This document shows positions 34,992-44,623 of a DNA stretch of 64,000 nt, piece by piece; position 1 is the stretch's first letter; every line of letters starts with the position of its first letter. The DNA lies in assembly GCF_017498505.1 (NCBI RefSeq), contig NZ_CP071798.1, positions 2,873,501-2,937,500 on the forward strand, in the 5' to 3' direction. Position numbers and translations under genes: made by a program. Below the pieces are notes generated by a model. The model was given only the letters and a program-made list of their open reading frames with translations, made no database searches and was not told the origin of the DNA. Origin of the DNA: Sporosarcina sp. Te-1. Its GTDB lineage: Bacteria; Bacillota; Bacilli; Bacillales_A; Planococcaceae.

Positions 34992-36404
34992 ATGTCAAAG
35001 AAAGAGAAACCAAAGGGGATCAATTTCCCGCACGTTTATATTATGTTTCTACTCGTTATGTTGTTAGTAGTGGCACTCTCTTGGATTGTACCAAGCGGGC
35101 AATATGAACGTGTGGTTGACCCTGATACAGGGATCACAAAATTGAATACCGAAGTGTTCAACTATGTCGATACAGAAAAACCGATCGGCTTTATGGACTT
35201 CTTCACTGCCTTGCATAAAGGGGTCGTCCAGTCCGGCGATATTATCGTCATGTTGCTTTTTGCCAGCGGCGCGCTTTACATCCTTGAAAAATCTGGAGCG
35301 ATCGCAGCCGGTATCCATAAATTGCTGCGCATTGCAGGCGGAAAAGAAAAGTTGATTATCTTCGCCTTGCTCACGCTGTTCGCCATTTTGGGAACGATCG
35401 GTTTTGGTGAAGGCGGCATTCCGTTCATCCCATTGGCAATGGCTGTCGTCATGGGAATGGGGTATGACCGGATCACCGCGTTCGCCACGTCTACTATTGG
35501 GCTCGCGATCGGGTTCACAGCAGGTGTCGTGAATTTTTATACGACTGGTGTCAGCCAATCGATTGTCGGCTTGCCGATCTATTCGGGTCTCGGTTTCCGG
35601 ATCATTTCATTGATTGTTTTCCTGGCCATCTCGGTCATTTACATTTTGCGATATGCCAATAAAACAAAAGCAGATCCATCGAAAAGTATTGTTTTTAATG
35701 AATACAAGGAACAACTGGAAAATACAAAAACAGCCGAGTATGAAGAAGAAGCATTCACTTGGTCAAGAAAGCTTGCCTTGCTCGGATTAGTCGCTGTTCT
35801 CGTCGGCAGTGCATTCGGCGCTATCAAGCTTGGCTGGGGAATGCCGGAATTATCTGCTGTCTATGCGATCTATGCGGTCTTCCTCGTCATCATTTTACGC
35901 TTGAATCCGAGTGAAGCGGCTGAAACGTTCGGGACAGGGGCAGCAAGGCTTCTTCCAACTGGGCTCGCTATCGGGTTTGCCCGTTCTGTCATGATTCTAA
36001 TGGACCAGGCGCAAATTATTGATACAGCTGTGCATTCTTTGTCGGGATTATTAAGCAACACAGGTTCCATTGTTACATTGCTCGTTCTCTTCGTCGTTGT
36101 AATATTCTTCAACTTCTTTGTAGTATCCGGCAGCGGCAAAGCGATGATTTTAATGCCGATTATGGGACCCTTAGGGAAAATCCTCGGCATCAATCAGCAA
36201 GTAATGGTGGTTGTATATCAATTTGGAGATGGATTTACGAACTACTTATGGCCAACATCCGGTGGATTAATGGCAGCGCTCGGCATGTCGAATGTAAATT
36301 ATGCAGACTGGGTAAAGTTTTCGTTAAAGCTCTTCCTGTTATTGCATTTCGCTGCGTTCATTTTAATCATCATTGCACATTATATCGGGTTGGGGCCGGC
36401 GTAA
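34992..36404 (+). CDS. YfcC family membrane transporter
   Basis: 470 residues with about 12 membrane helices. The features FPHVYIMFLLVMLLVVALSW, IVPSGQYERVVD, FGEGGIPFIPLAMAV and VSGSGKAMILMPIMGPLG follow the YfcC/DcuC-like family (C4-dicarboxylate and arginine/ornithine type carriers). GGGAGGAAATGAT precedes ATG 34992. Lying between two M20 peptidase genes, it most likely imports the conjugated amino acid or peptide they cleave, much as abgT does beside abgA and abgB in E. coli, although AbgT belongs to a different family. Confidence 0.8.
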   Translation: MSKKEKPKGINFPHVYIMFLLVMLLVVALSWIVPSGQYERVVDPDTGITKLNTEVFNYVDTEKPIGFMDFFTALHKGVVQSGDIIVMLLFASGALYILEKSGAIAAGIHKLLRIAGGKEKLIIFALLTLFAILGTIGFGEGGIPFIPLAMAVVMGMGYDRITAFATSTIGLAIGFTAGVVNFYTTGVSQSIVGLPIYSGLGFRIISLIVFLAISVIYILRYANKTKADPSKSIVFNEYKEQLENTKTAEYEEEAFTWSRKLALLGLVAVLVGSAFGAIKLGWGMPELSAVYAIYAVFLVIILRLNPSEAAETFGTGAARLLPTGLAIGFARSVMILMDQAQIIDTAVHSLSGLLSNTGSIVTLLVLFVVVIFFNFFVVSGSGKAMILMPIMGPLGKILGINQQVMVVVYQFGDGFTNYLWPTSGGLMAALGMSNVNYADWVKFSLKLFLLLHFAAFILIIIAHYIGLGPA

Positions 36405-36475
36405 ACACCGTATCATTCCGATACTAGGAAGAGCACTAGCTCATTCAATCTACCAGAGAAGAAAGGGATGTCGTC

Positions 36476-37699
36476 ATGATCAATCTTTTTGAAGAATCGA
36501 AGGCGTACGAAGAACAAATCATTCAGGACCGCCGCTATTTACACCAGCACCCTGAGATCGGATTTGATTTGCCAAATACCCAGAAGTATATCCAGCAACG
36601 GCTTGATGAAATGGGGATCGCCTATAAACAATGCGGGAAAGTGCCGCCTGAAGTGAAACAAAAGTATGCGAGAGCCGGTTTTGGCGAACAGGACCAATGC
36701 ACAGGGGTCGTCGCTACGATCGGACAAGGCTCTCCATGTATTCTGCTCCGTGCGGATATGGACGCGCTGCCTATTCAAGAAGAAGTAGAGTCGGAGTACA
36801 AATCAAAAAAGGACGGCCGGATGCACGCTTGCGGTCATGATTCCCATGTGGCGATGTTGCTCGGGGCGGCACAGCTGCTTAAAAAGCATGAAGCTGAACT
36901 AAAAGGGACAGTCAAATTGTTTTTCCAACCAGGGGAAGAATGGGGCTACGGTTCGAAGTTAATGATCGACGATGGCGCATTGGAAAACCCGAAAGTAGAC
37001 GCGGCATTCGGCATTCATATCATGCCCGATCAGGAGGCGGGAACGCTGTCTGTCACCAAAGGGACCTTGTCGCAGGCAATGGATACGTATATTGTCGATA
37101 TCCAAGGCTACGGCGGGCACAGCTCCCAGCCGCATAAAACAATTGATGCAAACATGATTATGAACCAGCTTTACACGAGCCTTAATCTCTTGATGACGCG
37201 GGAAGCCGATCCAAGCCAAAGCGTCACGTTCTCCGTCGGATCCATGAGCGGCGGCACCGTAACGAATGTCATTCCAGACAAGGCGGTGCTCAGCGGTAAT
37301 ATGAGGAGCTATGACCAGAAGACCCGGGATCACCTTTGTGAACGGATCCCTGAAATGATCGAACATGTTGTCAAAGCGTGGCGTGGTGAGTACAGCACGA
37401 CTGAATTCCATACACCGACGACGTATAATGATCCAGCGTTTGTCGACTCCATCACTCCGTTTCTAGAGCAAGTGATGGAACCCGAAAAGATAGCCGATTA
37501 TGGAGTACTCAGCGGTTCCGAAGATTTCTCCTATATTTCCCAAGCAGTCCCGTCTGCGTTTGTTATCTTAGGGACAGGCAAAGAAGGTGAAGCGCCGGTT
37601 CATAATCCCCGCATGAAGCAAAACGAGGAGATCTTCAAATATGGGGCGGCCCTGCATGCGAGCGTGGCGATGGGCTGGTTAGCATCACAACATAAATAA
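36476..37699 (+). CDS. M20 family metallopeptidase / amidohydrolase
   Basis: 407 residues. DRRYLHQHPEIGFDLPNTQK near the start, LRADMDALPI, MHACGHDSHVAMLLGAAQLL, FFQPGEEWGYGS and LSGSEDFSYISQAVPSAFVI give the full M20D set of metal and catalytic residues. AAAGGGATG precedes ATG 36476. It is different in sequence from the first M20 protein of the operon (an insertion with PPEVKQKYARAGFGEQDQ at about 60-78), so the two could form a mixed dimer or act on related substrates. Confidence 0.88.
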   Translation: MINLFEESKAYEEQIIQDRRYLHQHPEIGFDLPNTQKYIQQRLDEMGIAYKQCGKVPPEVKQKYARAGFGEQDQCTGVVATIGQGSPCILLRADMDALPIQEEVESEYKSKKDGRMHACGHDSHVAMLLGAAQLLKKHEAELKGTVKLFFQPGEEWGYGSKLMIDDGALENPKVDAAFGIHIMPDQEAGTLSVTKGTLSQAMDTYIVDIQGYGGHSSQPHKTIDANMIMNQLYTSLNLLMTREADPSQSVTFSVGSMSGGTVTNVIPDKAVLSGNMRSYDQKTRDHLCERIPEMIEHVVKAWRGEYSTTEFHTPTTYNDPAFVDSITPFLEQVMEPEKIADYGVLSGSEDFSYISQAVPSAFVILGTGKEGEAPVHNPRMKQNEEIFKYGAALHASVAMGWLASQHK

Positions 37700-37725
37700 A
37701 CCCGCTAAGTGAATACAAAGGTAGG

Positions 37726-37770
37726 ACCCAATTCCTTTTGCTCATAAGCGGGGAATTGGGTTTTTATTTT
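37726..37770 (+). terminator. Terminator of the M20-YfcC-M20 operon
   Basis: ACCCAATTCC pairs perfectly with GGAATTGGGT, followed by TTTTATTTTATT. Confidence 0.92.
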
Positions 37771-38059
37771 ATTCCTCTTGCTGAAGGGGGCATATTTCCT
37801 CTGCAAGCAAATATATCTTATAATGAAAGATAGAAACCAAAACACACGAGGCATCAGGTAAGAACAGCCAGCACTTCCCTGTCCATCGAATTTGAGTTCA
37901 ACTCAATAAACGAATGATGGGGGCGAATCATCATTTGTCTGTATAGCTATCAACTTATACGTGTAGAATGAAAGTAAGATAGATGAGGCATTGTCACGAA
38001 ACTGATCTGAAAGTGTCATAGGTGGAAAATTAGATAAGATACGAGGGATGTACATTACA

Positions 38060-39103
38060 ATGGATGCGATCATCGAGTTTTTCCGAAAAAAAGAAGCGAA
38101 ACGCTTCATCATTTTTATTTTGATCATCATCGTGCTATTCAGCGTACGAAGTATGATGAACCTTATTCTGCTCACTTTCATTTTTACCTTTTTAATGAAC
38201 CGGCTCGTGGATTTCACGGCAAAACGTGTACGATTGAATCATAAACTGATTGTGATTTTGCTTTATACACTCATCGTAGGCTTACTGACAGTAGCGCTAC
38301 TCAAATATTTACCGCTCATTTCTTATGAAATTTCCCAGCTAGTTACTCAAATTACAATTTTCTTTACACATGCAAAAGATCATCCGCTACTTGGCAATCT
38401 GGAAGCCTTTATCTCCCTGGATAAGATTAATTCGTACATCGCCAATGGATTTTCATTCGTTGTGAAGTACTTCTCCGATATTAGCAAAATAAGTATTCAA
38501 GTAGTCATCGCTTTGATTTTAAGTTTGTTTTTCCTACTGGAGAAACCACGCCTGATTGAGTTCACCAGCAAGTTCAAACATAGCAAGATCGCACCATTCT
38601 ATTACGAGATCGAATTTTTCGGGAAAAAGTTCTCCCAAACGTTCGGAAAAGTGATCGAGGCACAATTCATCATCGCGCTCGTCAATACGGCGTTGTCCAT
38701 CATTATTTTGACAGTTCTAGGGTACCCGCAAATCGTCGGGTTGGCGATCATGATTTTCTTCCTCGGCCTTATCCCGGTGGCCGGAGTCATCATTTCCTTG
38801 ATTCCACTGACCATTATCGGTTTTACAATCGGCGGCGTTCTGACGGTAATCTACTTGCTCATCGCTGTTATGATCATCCATGCGATTGAAGCGTACATTC
38901 TGAATCCGAAGCTCATGTCGTCCAAAACGGACCTGCCCGTCTTCTACACATTCGTCGTACTGATTTTCTCACAAAACTTCTTCGGCGTATGGGGGCTGAT
39001 CATTGGAATCCCTGTCTTTGTCTTCCTACTCGATATACTGGATGTGACGAACAAAGAACCGAAACAAGTAACGGAAATTGCAAAAGACAAGAAGGATATA
39101 TAA
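38060..39103 (+). CDS. AI-2E family (YtvI/PerM-like) permease
   Basis: 347 residues from ATG 38060; ATG 38048 directly abuts GAGGG and is less likely, though the spacing to 38060 is long (12). Seven or eight membrane helices with the typical long loop between helices 3 and 4, LSLFFLLEKPRLIEF, then the C-terminal signature LGLIPVAGVIISLIPLTIIG and ILNPKLMSSKTDLPVFYTFV (each about 20 residues). The family contains sodium/proton antiporters and putative AI-2 exporters; the role here is open. The gene ends inside its own terminator. Confidence 0.85.
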   Translation: MDAIIEFFRKKEAKRFIIFILIIIVLFSVRSMMNLILLTFIFTFLMNRLVDFTAKRVRLNHKLIVILLYTLIVGLLTVALLKYLPLISYEISQLVTQITIFFTHAKDHPLLGNLEAFISLDKINSYIANGFSFVVKYFSDISKISIQVVIALILSLFFLLEKPRLIEFTSKFKHSKIAPFYYEIEFFGKKFSQTFGKVIEAQFIIALVNTALSIIILTVLGYPQIVGLAIMIFFLGLIPVAGVIISLIPLTIIGFTIGGVLTVIYLLIAVMIIHAIEAYILNPKLMSSKTDLPVFYTFVVLIFSQNFFGVWGLIIGIPVFVFLLDILDVTNKEPKQVTEIAKDKKDI

Positions 39104-39123
39104 CGTCCTTCTTGTCTTTTTTT
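39086..39123 (+). terminator. Terminator overlapping the end of the permease gene
   Basis: GACAAGAAGGA pairs perfectly with TCCTTCTTGTC around a 9-base loop, followed by TTTTTTT. Confidence 0.94.
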
Positions 39124-39127
39124 GACT

Positions 39128-40444
39128 TTATTTTATTTCAATACTTACATTGCCGTTGATATAGGAAGGGTAAGCGTGTAATGGAAGACGCAGCGGATTT
39201 GTATATGCTTTATTTGACAGTTCAAAACCAAGATGAATGATTTCGTCATCTGTAGAATAATACGTTCCTGATACTATATCGAGTTGTTCACCTTTGGCAT
39301 CAAAAATTGTTGTAAACGGATCATGGTGATATCCTGCTTCCCCTAGCATTTCAATGTTCACAAACCTCCCATTCACTGTGAGATTTTTGAATCTTGGATC
39401 CTTCGGCTGGCGGACAACCTCCTTTTTCTCCGTGTCAATGACAATGAAAGCCTCTTCCCGATCCATCGCCATCAACTTGTTGAATTTCAATGTCAGGTGA
39501 TCACTCTCTTTGAAATAGTTACTCTGTAAGTAGAACGTATTCACATTTGGGTTTTCCGATCCGCTAGCTGACACTCCATTTTGTATGGAAGTCCAAATCT
39601 CTCCCTTCTCATCCTCCAGGCGCAAATCTTCGATGCCAAAAATTCTCATGGAATTATCGGCATCATATTCAATTTCTATCGCTGTTTTGATGGATCCAAT
39701 GGTGACTGAGCGAACATGAATTTTCTGCCCCTCGACTTCCACAGTTTTATTGATTACATACTGTTCCTTCTTGATAGGTTTCAATTCTACTTGGAAAGGT
39801 ATTTGTATCGTTTCGCTTGCCTCTTCTCCAGGCTCATCAGCAATCGTGTATTCGATTAACAGCTCTCCAGTTGGCACCTTCGATTCAAATTCGAGCTCCG
39901 CCGTATTGGTTGAGGTTCTCTCATTTGGGTAACTGGTATTATGTGAAACCTTTTTCGAAATTTCCACACCATGTTGGTCCAATAACCGAACATTTTGTAT
40001 GTGTCCTATATGGGCGCTTTTTTGTTGGATGGTTGAAAAAGCAACCAAACTTGTCTCATCTGTAATAATTCCTTCGAGCGTCACTTTAAAACGATCAGAT
40101 TCGTTGCTACCACCGATCGTCTGATAATGTTCATTTTCAATCGCCAACTGCAAGCCTTTATTGTCTTGAATCAAATCCACGATGGCTGACATGCCAGGAA
40201 TGGAGGCGATGGCACTGGCCAATACGGGGGAGACGCGTATGGATGTGATGAACGCGAGCATCAAGACGGCTGCCGCCACGATCGTCCAAACTCCTCGTTT
40301 CCGAAACCAGCGTTTCCGTTTGGATTTCTTCTCTTTCGCCCGCTCAAATCCTTGCAAGATGGCGTTCTCCAACGGCTCCTTCGGTATCTCTTGTTTCTCG
40401 ATTGTTTCCTTCCACTTTTCCAAGTTCTTTTCATCCTCAAGCAC
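39128..40444 (-). CDS. DUF4179 anti-sigma factor
   Basis: 438 residues. N-terminal cytoplasmic part (1-50, rich in K/E/R), one membrane helix at about 52-72, and a large outer DUF4179 domain with SAIASIPGMSAIVDLIQDNK at its start. GTG 40444 overlaps the end of the ECF sigma gene by 8 bases, so the two are translated together. It should tether and silence that sigma factor. It is longer than the first DUF4179 protein (366 residues). Confidence 0.85.
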   Translation of the reverse strand: MLEDEKNLEKWKETIEKQEIPKEPLENAILQGFERAKEKKSKRKRWFRKRGVWTIVAAAVLMLAFITSIRVSPVLASAIASIPGMSAIVDLIQDNKGLQLAIENEHYQTIGGSNESDRFKVTLEGIITDETSLVAFSTIQQKSAHIGHIQNVRLLDQHGVEISKKVSHNTSYPNERTSTNTAELEFESKVPTGELLIEYTIADEPGEEASETIQIPFQVELKPIKKEQYVINKTVEVEGQKIHVRSVTIGSIKTAIEIEYDADNSMRIFGIEDLRLEDEKGEIWTSIQNGVSASGSENPNVNTFYLQSNYFKESDHLTLKFNKLMAMDREEAFIVIDTEKKEVVRQPKDPRFKNLTVNGRFVNIEMLGEAGYHHDPFTTIFDAKGEQLDIVSGTYYSTDDEIIHLGFELSNKAYTNPLRLPLHAYPSYINGNVSIEIK

Positions 40445-40958
40445 GGCGTTCCTCTCCCCTCTCTTCGAAAATTGCCCGCAGCGATTTGATTGCCTTGTAT
40501 AGCCTCGTTTTCACGGTTCCTTCCGGTGTTGAGGTCATATCCGCAATTTCTTTGATTGTAATGTCATGCAAATATTTCATATGGACCAACTGGCGATCCT
40601 TCTCGGGTAAATGACTTAGTGCCTCTTCTACTTCAAGATAGGTGAAATCATCACTGACTCCACTGACATGCATCAATTCCTCATCGGACACAAGGCGCTT
40701 CTTCTTCTGGAGAATATCATGGCAATAATTCATCATGATTCGAATGAGCCACGTCTTCGCATACTCCGGCATACGCAACGTGTGGATCTTCTCATACGCT
40801 CGAAACGTCACTTCCTGAACCGCTTCCAGTGCCTCTCCCTCATTTTTCAAATAAGCAAGCGCCGTCCGATAAAGCGCCTCCTGATGAAGAAACATCAATT
40901 GCAAAAAGGCTTCATCATCCCCTCGGATCGCGTGTTTCGCAAGCTCGATCTCTTCCAA
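40437..40958 (-). CDS. ECF-type RNA polymerase sigma factor
   Basis: 173 residues, TTG start with GGGGGTGGG upstream. Region 2 is visible in EALYRTALAYLKNEGEALEA and WLIRIMMNYCHDILQKKKR; region 4 in LPEKDRQLVHMKYLHDITIK and TSTPEGTVKTRLYKAIKSLR. This is close to the SigV/SigW/SigX type of Bacilli. A candidate self-promoter with AAAACTTTTTT and GTCTAA lies upstream (40989-41016). Confidence 0.88.
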   Translation of the reverse strand: MEEIELAKHAIRGDDEAFLQLMFLHQEALYRTALAYLKNEGEALEAVQEVTFRAYEKIHTLRMPEYAKTWLIRIMMNYCHDILQKKKRLVSDEELMHVSGVSDDFTYLEVEEALSHLPEKDRQLVHMKYLHDITIKEIADMTSTPEGTVKTRLYKAIKSLRAIFEERGEERRA

Positions 40959-40988
40959 CTTCCCACCCCCAACTGCACCACTTATACA

Positions 40989-41016
40989 TTAGACCCCACA
41001 AGCGTAAAAAAGTTTT
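40989..41016 (-). promoter_or_regulatory. Candidate ECF promoter of the sigma/anti-sigma operon
   Basis: Minus strand AAAACTTTTTT (41016-41006) followed by GTCTAATG with 17 bases between AAC and GTC. The AAC...CGTC-like spacing is that of ECF-sigma promoters, and TGAAAC lies just before it. Fits autoregulation; the exact sigma is not proven. Confidence 0.45.
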
Positions 41017-41216
41017 GTTTCACGGGAAACATTTTAGAGGAACAACAAAATGCCAGAGACTACACTTCTGTCCCTGGCACTTTCAAATTCCATTTATCGT
41101 ATACTGATATACCCGTCAACAAATAACCGTTTAGTTCAATCAATCTATGAAGATCAATAACAACATGGGGTGATATGTATTTTTCCATCTGCAAGCAATG
41201 GCCTCTCTCCCCGCTT

Positions 41217-41924
41217 TCATTCCAAACACAACAAATAAACAGCCATCAATCCAAAGGCAATGCTGGCAACAAAAACACTATACGTATTCGAGGATCGCCG
41301 AATGGATTCCGGCAGGATTTCTTTCATCGTGACCATATAGATCGTACCGACAGACAAGCTGATCAGAAACGCCCAAAACACATGATGCTGCGCACCGATC
41401 AGTTGGCCGAGAAAGGCGCCAGCCGCCACTGGCAACGCAATCAAAACGGAGAGGATGCACAGCACAAAGAACCGAATCCCAGCTATGCAGAACGGGGTAA
41501 ATAAAACCATGCCTTCTGGAATATTATGCAGCAGCATCGCTTGCAATAGAGCAAAGCCAACTTCCGTCTGCTCGCTCGTCCCTAAAACTACCCCCATCGG
41601 GAAATTGTGGAGTGAAATGATTGCAGCTAGAAATATTCCTGTGTTTCTGCCATGGTCCTTCCTTGAATGATTTGGAAAAAGCCGATGCATCCACTCAAAC
41701 AGAAGAACACCGACTCCAAACCCCCCAGCAAAGACGAACCAATTTCCCAGTTCTATCGCTTCGGGGATAATCTCGATGCTGACCAATCCTAGGAGAAGGC
41801 CCGTACATACCGCGTAGACGGTACCGATACTTCGCTTGAACCGATGAATGATGGACGCAATCCCTCCGCCCAACCCGATTCCGAAACAAGTTGCTATGAA
41901 GCCGACGAACCAAACATGCCCCAA
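41217..41924 (-). CDS. ZIP family metal transporter
   Basis: 235 residues, eight membrane helices. The paired metal-site motifs of ZIP carriers are HNFPMGVVLGT (helix 4) and HNIPEGMVLFT (helix 5). TTG 41924 with AAGGATG upstream. Expected to import or balance Zn or another divalent metal in the cell membrane. No metal regulator is adjacent and no Zur-like box was recognised upstream. Confidence 0.88.
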   Translation of the reverse strand: MGHVWFVGFIATCFGIGLGGGIASIIHRFKRSIGTVYAVCTGLLLGLVSIEIIPEAIELGNWFVFAGGFGVGVLLFEWMHRLFPNHSRKDHGRNTGIFLAAIISLHNFPMGVVLGTSEQTEVGFALLQAMLLHNIPEGMVLFTPFCIAGIRFFVLCILSVLIALPVAAGAFLGQLIGAQHHVFWAFLISLSVGTIYMVTMKEILPESIRRSSNTYSVFVASIAFGLMAVYLLCLE

Positions 41925-42004
41925 TTAACCATCCTTTAGTTATCTATTTGTATCGTTATATGGGAGGAGAGCGTAGATTATTCCGGTAAAAGGTTCAAGG
42001 AGCT

Positions 42005-43096
42005 TTACGTATTTTTGTTATTCTTCATTTTATTGATGAGCTCTATATATTGTGTATCTCCGTACCCGATCATTGGAAAAACCTTGAATAAACGCCTCAA
42101 TAATTCCGCTTCTGGTACATGCATATTCTGTGAAATGTATTGTGTCACTTCATTTTTTTCCTTCTGCAGCTCTAGATATAATACACTGGCCTGATACAAC
42201 ACGGGGAGCAGCCCTTCCCCTGGCTTCCGATGATGGACCAAGATCTCCTGATACGCGGCGTCAAAGCTTCCTAACGTAAGCTCTGTTTGGTTTACTTTGA
42301 ATTCATCCTCTCTAAAGCTATTTAAAAATACCTTGCCTTTATAATCCGACTGTTCCAGATAGGCAAGAAGCGTTAGAAGATTCATCTGACAAAACACATC
42401 TTCTCCAAACCATAAGACGATGTAGTTATAGTCCTTCTGAAACAAATCGTGTAACGGGTGGATAACTTTGCTACAGTAACTTTCTATCGTTTCCCCATGC
42501 CCCATCGCTCGTGTTTGAATGAATTCGGAATCGAAAATAATACTCGATGTTTTGTGTACACACATGGCTTCATTGAAGGGTACATAATCCGAATCCCCCA
42601 TCAGCCTTTTACTTTTGAATTCCTCATACATCAGCTGACCGTTTAAGATATTCAATACATCCCGATCAAACAGCTCGCTTTTCGTACTCTGTAAATTGGC
42701 TACCTCGGTCTCTCTATTCCTATTCATTTTATAATGATCCTCCCTCGTATCGATCTGGAGCTTGGCAAATGATTGAATCGGCATTTGACGGAGTTGAAAT
42801 TCTTTTGGGCTCACACCGAAAACTGTTTTAAATGCTCTGCTATAGGAATCCTGCGACGAATAGTTATAATCCAAAGCAACGTCCATGATCTTTCGTTGGT
42901 TGGCTAAGTCTTTCGTAGACAAATACAATCTTCTCAGCAGGATATATCGTCGAATGCTCAGACCTGTTGCCTGATGAAATTTGAACGAGCAGTAATAAGG
43001 AGAATACCCCATATGATCAGCTAACTCCTCTAACGAAAAACCACTTTGTAAATGTTCCTCAATCCAATCAATCATCTGCTGGATATATGCCTTCAT
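42005..43096 (-). CDS. AraC family regulator fused to DUF1835
   Basis: 363 residues from ATG 43096 (AAAGGAG 8 bases upstream). The N-terminal AraC double helix-turn-helix (about 3-105) shows FSLEELADHMGYSPYYCSFK and KIMDVALDYNYSSQDSYSRA, then FGVSPKEFQ. From about 145 to 330 comes a DUF1835-type domain (LNILNGQLMYEEFKSKRLMG, PFNEAMCV, VLWFGEDVFCQMNLLTLLAY). The AraC-DUF1835 fusion is known in Bacilli. It is divergent from the gene at 43301 across 204 bases, so it may control it. Confidence 0.8.
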   Translation of the reverse strand: MKAYIQQMIDWIEEHLQSGFSLEELADHMGYSPYYCSFKFHQATGLSIRRYILLRRLYLSTKDLANQRKIMDVALDYNYSSQDSYSRAFKTVFGVSPKEFQLRQMPIQSFAKLQIDTREDHYKMNRNRETEVANLQSTKSELFDRDVLNILNGQLMYEEFKSKRLMGDSDYVPFNEAMCVHKTSSIIFDSEFIQTRAMGHGETIESYCSKVIHPLHDLFQKDYNYIVLWFGEDVFCQMNLLTLLAYLEQSDYKGKVFLNSFREDEFKVNQTELTLGSFDAAYQEILVHHRKPGEGLLPVLYQASVLYLELQKEKNEVTQYISQNMHVPEAELLRRLFKVFPMIGYGDTQYIELINKMKNNKNT

Positions 43097-43300
43097 TTGC
43101 CTCACTCCTTTATCCAATTATAAGACGCATTGATTTTATTGTTTTGATAATTGTTGTGCTAAAAAGAATTCACTTCAAGTAATTAGTAGAGAACAGCCTG
43201 TATAAACCAAATCATACAGTTGCAAGCTAGTAGTTTCATACAAGCAACTGCTCCCGTTCTTCATAAACTATTTTAATAACAAGTGAAAGGGAGTGTTACG

Positions 43301-44566
43301 ATGGGACAACCAAATCCCTTTTCCATCACTCTTCTTGGAAGTGGCGGAGGGGTTGCAAAAGCAGTGTTAGCCATTCTGAATCAATCGGCACAGGACAAAA
43401 AGGACCCGATGTACCCTATAATACGCAAGTCACAGCTTCACTTAATTGACATCAATCAAAAGGACAAAGAGTATTACAGACGATTATGCCCCAACCTAAT
43501 AAATAGAATGAGGCTTCACCAGCTGGATCTGAAAAATGTAAGTCAATTTAAGGCCCATCTCAAAAGGACCAAAACGAAACTAGTCATTGATGTGTCCTGG
43601 GCCGATACAATTGAAATGCTTACATGCTGCAATGAATTAGGTATTTTATACATCAATTCAGCCTTCGAAAACACGCAGGTCGACGAGGACGAGAGTCTCT
43701 ATGGTTTTCCACTCACAGAGCGATACAATCGATTCGAAGACAGCAAAAAGAATTTGACCTCTGTGAAAGCAATTGTTAACTCTGGAATGAATCCCGGGGT
43801 AGTTCAGTGGATGGCATTACGCCTGATGAAGGATAACCGGGGCAAAAAACCGTTAGCGTGCTACATTGTAGAGCATGATAGTTCCTTTTTTGCAGACAAA
43901 TCATTAATCGATCCTAAAACAATCTACACCACTTGGTCAGTAGAATGCTTTCTAGATGAGGCTATATTGAGCTATCCAATGTTTGTCCAACATAATCTGC
44001 AGCATTATTTTTATGAAGAAGTCTATGCCATGGAGTATAAAGTACGGCTAGGGGAAAAAGAATTTTATGGTTGTCTAATGCCCCATGAAGAAGTCATTAC
44101 ATTAGGTGATTTATTTGATATGCAGATTGGATTTATTTATCGTGTCAATGAACATACAACGGAGTTAATCAGAAATAATTTAGACAACGTAGACGATCTG
44201 TGGGATTGGAATATGGTTTTGATTGACCCAGAAATCGGGGAAGTGGAAGGAGAAGACCAAGTAGGTGTGCTTCTAGTTTACGAAGATAAGGAAAAGTATA
44301 TATATAATACCCTGAAAAGCAGTGACATTTATCCGAAATACAAAACGAATGCCACCTACTTTCAAGTGGCTTGTGGTCTTTACGCAGGGATTGCCAGCTT
44401 ACTTTTAGATGATCTCCCTGCCGGCATCCATTACGTGGATGAGCTGTTGCTTACTACTCAAAGCAAGTACGGAGACTACCTAACCTATCATATGACTGAC
44501 TTTGTCATGGGAGAAAATAAGGGCTCTGATGGCTTGTTGCATCAAAGGCTGAGATTCATCGAATAG
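43301..44566 (+). CDS. Homospermidine synthase / saccharopine dehydrogenase-like protein
   Basis: 421 residues from ATG 43301 (AAAGGGAG 7 bases upstream). An N-terminal Rossmann motif (LLGSGGGVAKAVLAIL) is followed by HLIDINQKD. AIVNSGMNPGVVQWMALRLM (about 155-174) resembles the GxNPGxV region of homospermidine synthase, and WSVECFLDEAILSYP (about 208-222) also fits. Those enzymes make homospermidine from putrescine with NAD. Overall similarity by eye is partial, so polyamine synthesis is inferred. Its divergent AraC-DUF1835 neighbour may regulate it. Confidence 0.65.
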   Translation: MGQPNPFSITLLGSGGGVAKAVLAILNQSAQDKKDPMYPIIRKSQLHLIDINQKDKEYYRRLCPNLINRMRLHQLDLKNVSQFKAHLKRTKTKLVIDVSWADTIEMLTCCNELGILYINSAFENTQVDEDESLYGFPLTERYNRFEDSKKNLTSVKAIVNSGMNPGVVQWMALRLMKDNRGKKPLACYIVEHDSSFFADKSLIDPKTIYTTWSVECFLDEAILSYPMFVQHNLQHYFYEEVYAMEYKVRLGEKEFYGCLMPHEEVITLGDLFDMQIGFIYRVNEHTTELIRNNLDNVDDLWDWNMVLIDPEIGEVEGEDQVGVLLVYEDKEKYIYNTLKSSDIYPKYKTNATYFQVACGLYAGIASLLLDDLPAGIHYVDELLLTTQSKYGDYLTYHMTDFVMGENKGSDGLLHQRLRFIE

Positions 44567-44623
44567 TTGGGCTCATTATTGTCTTCTAGGACAAACCTGG
44601 TTAGCAGGATAAGGGGGATTCTC

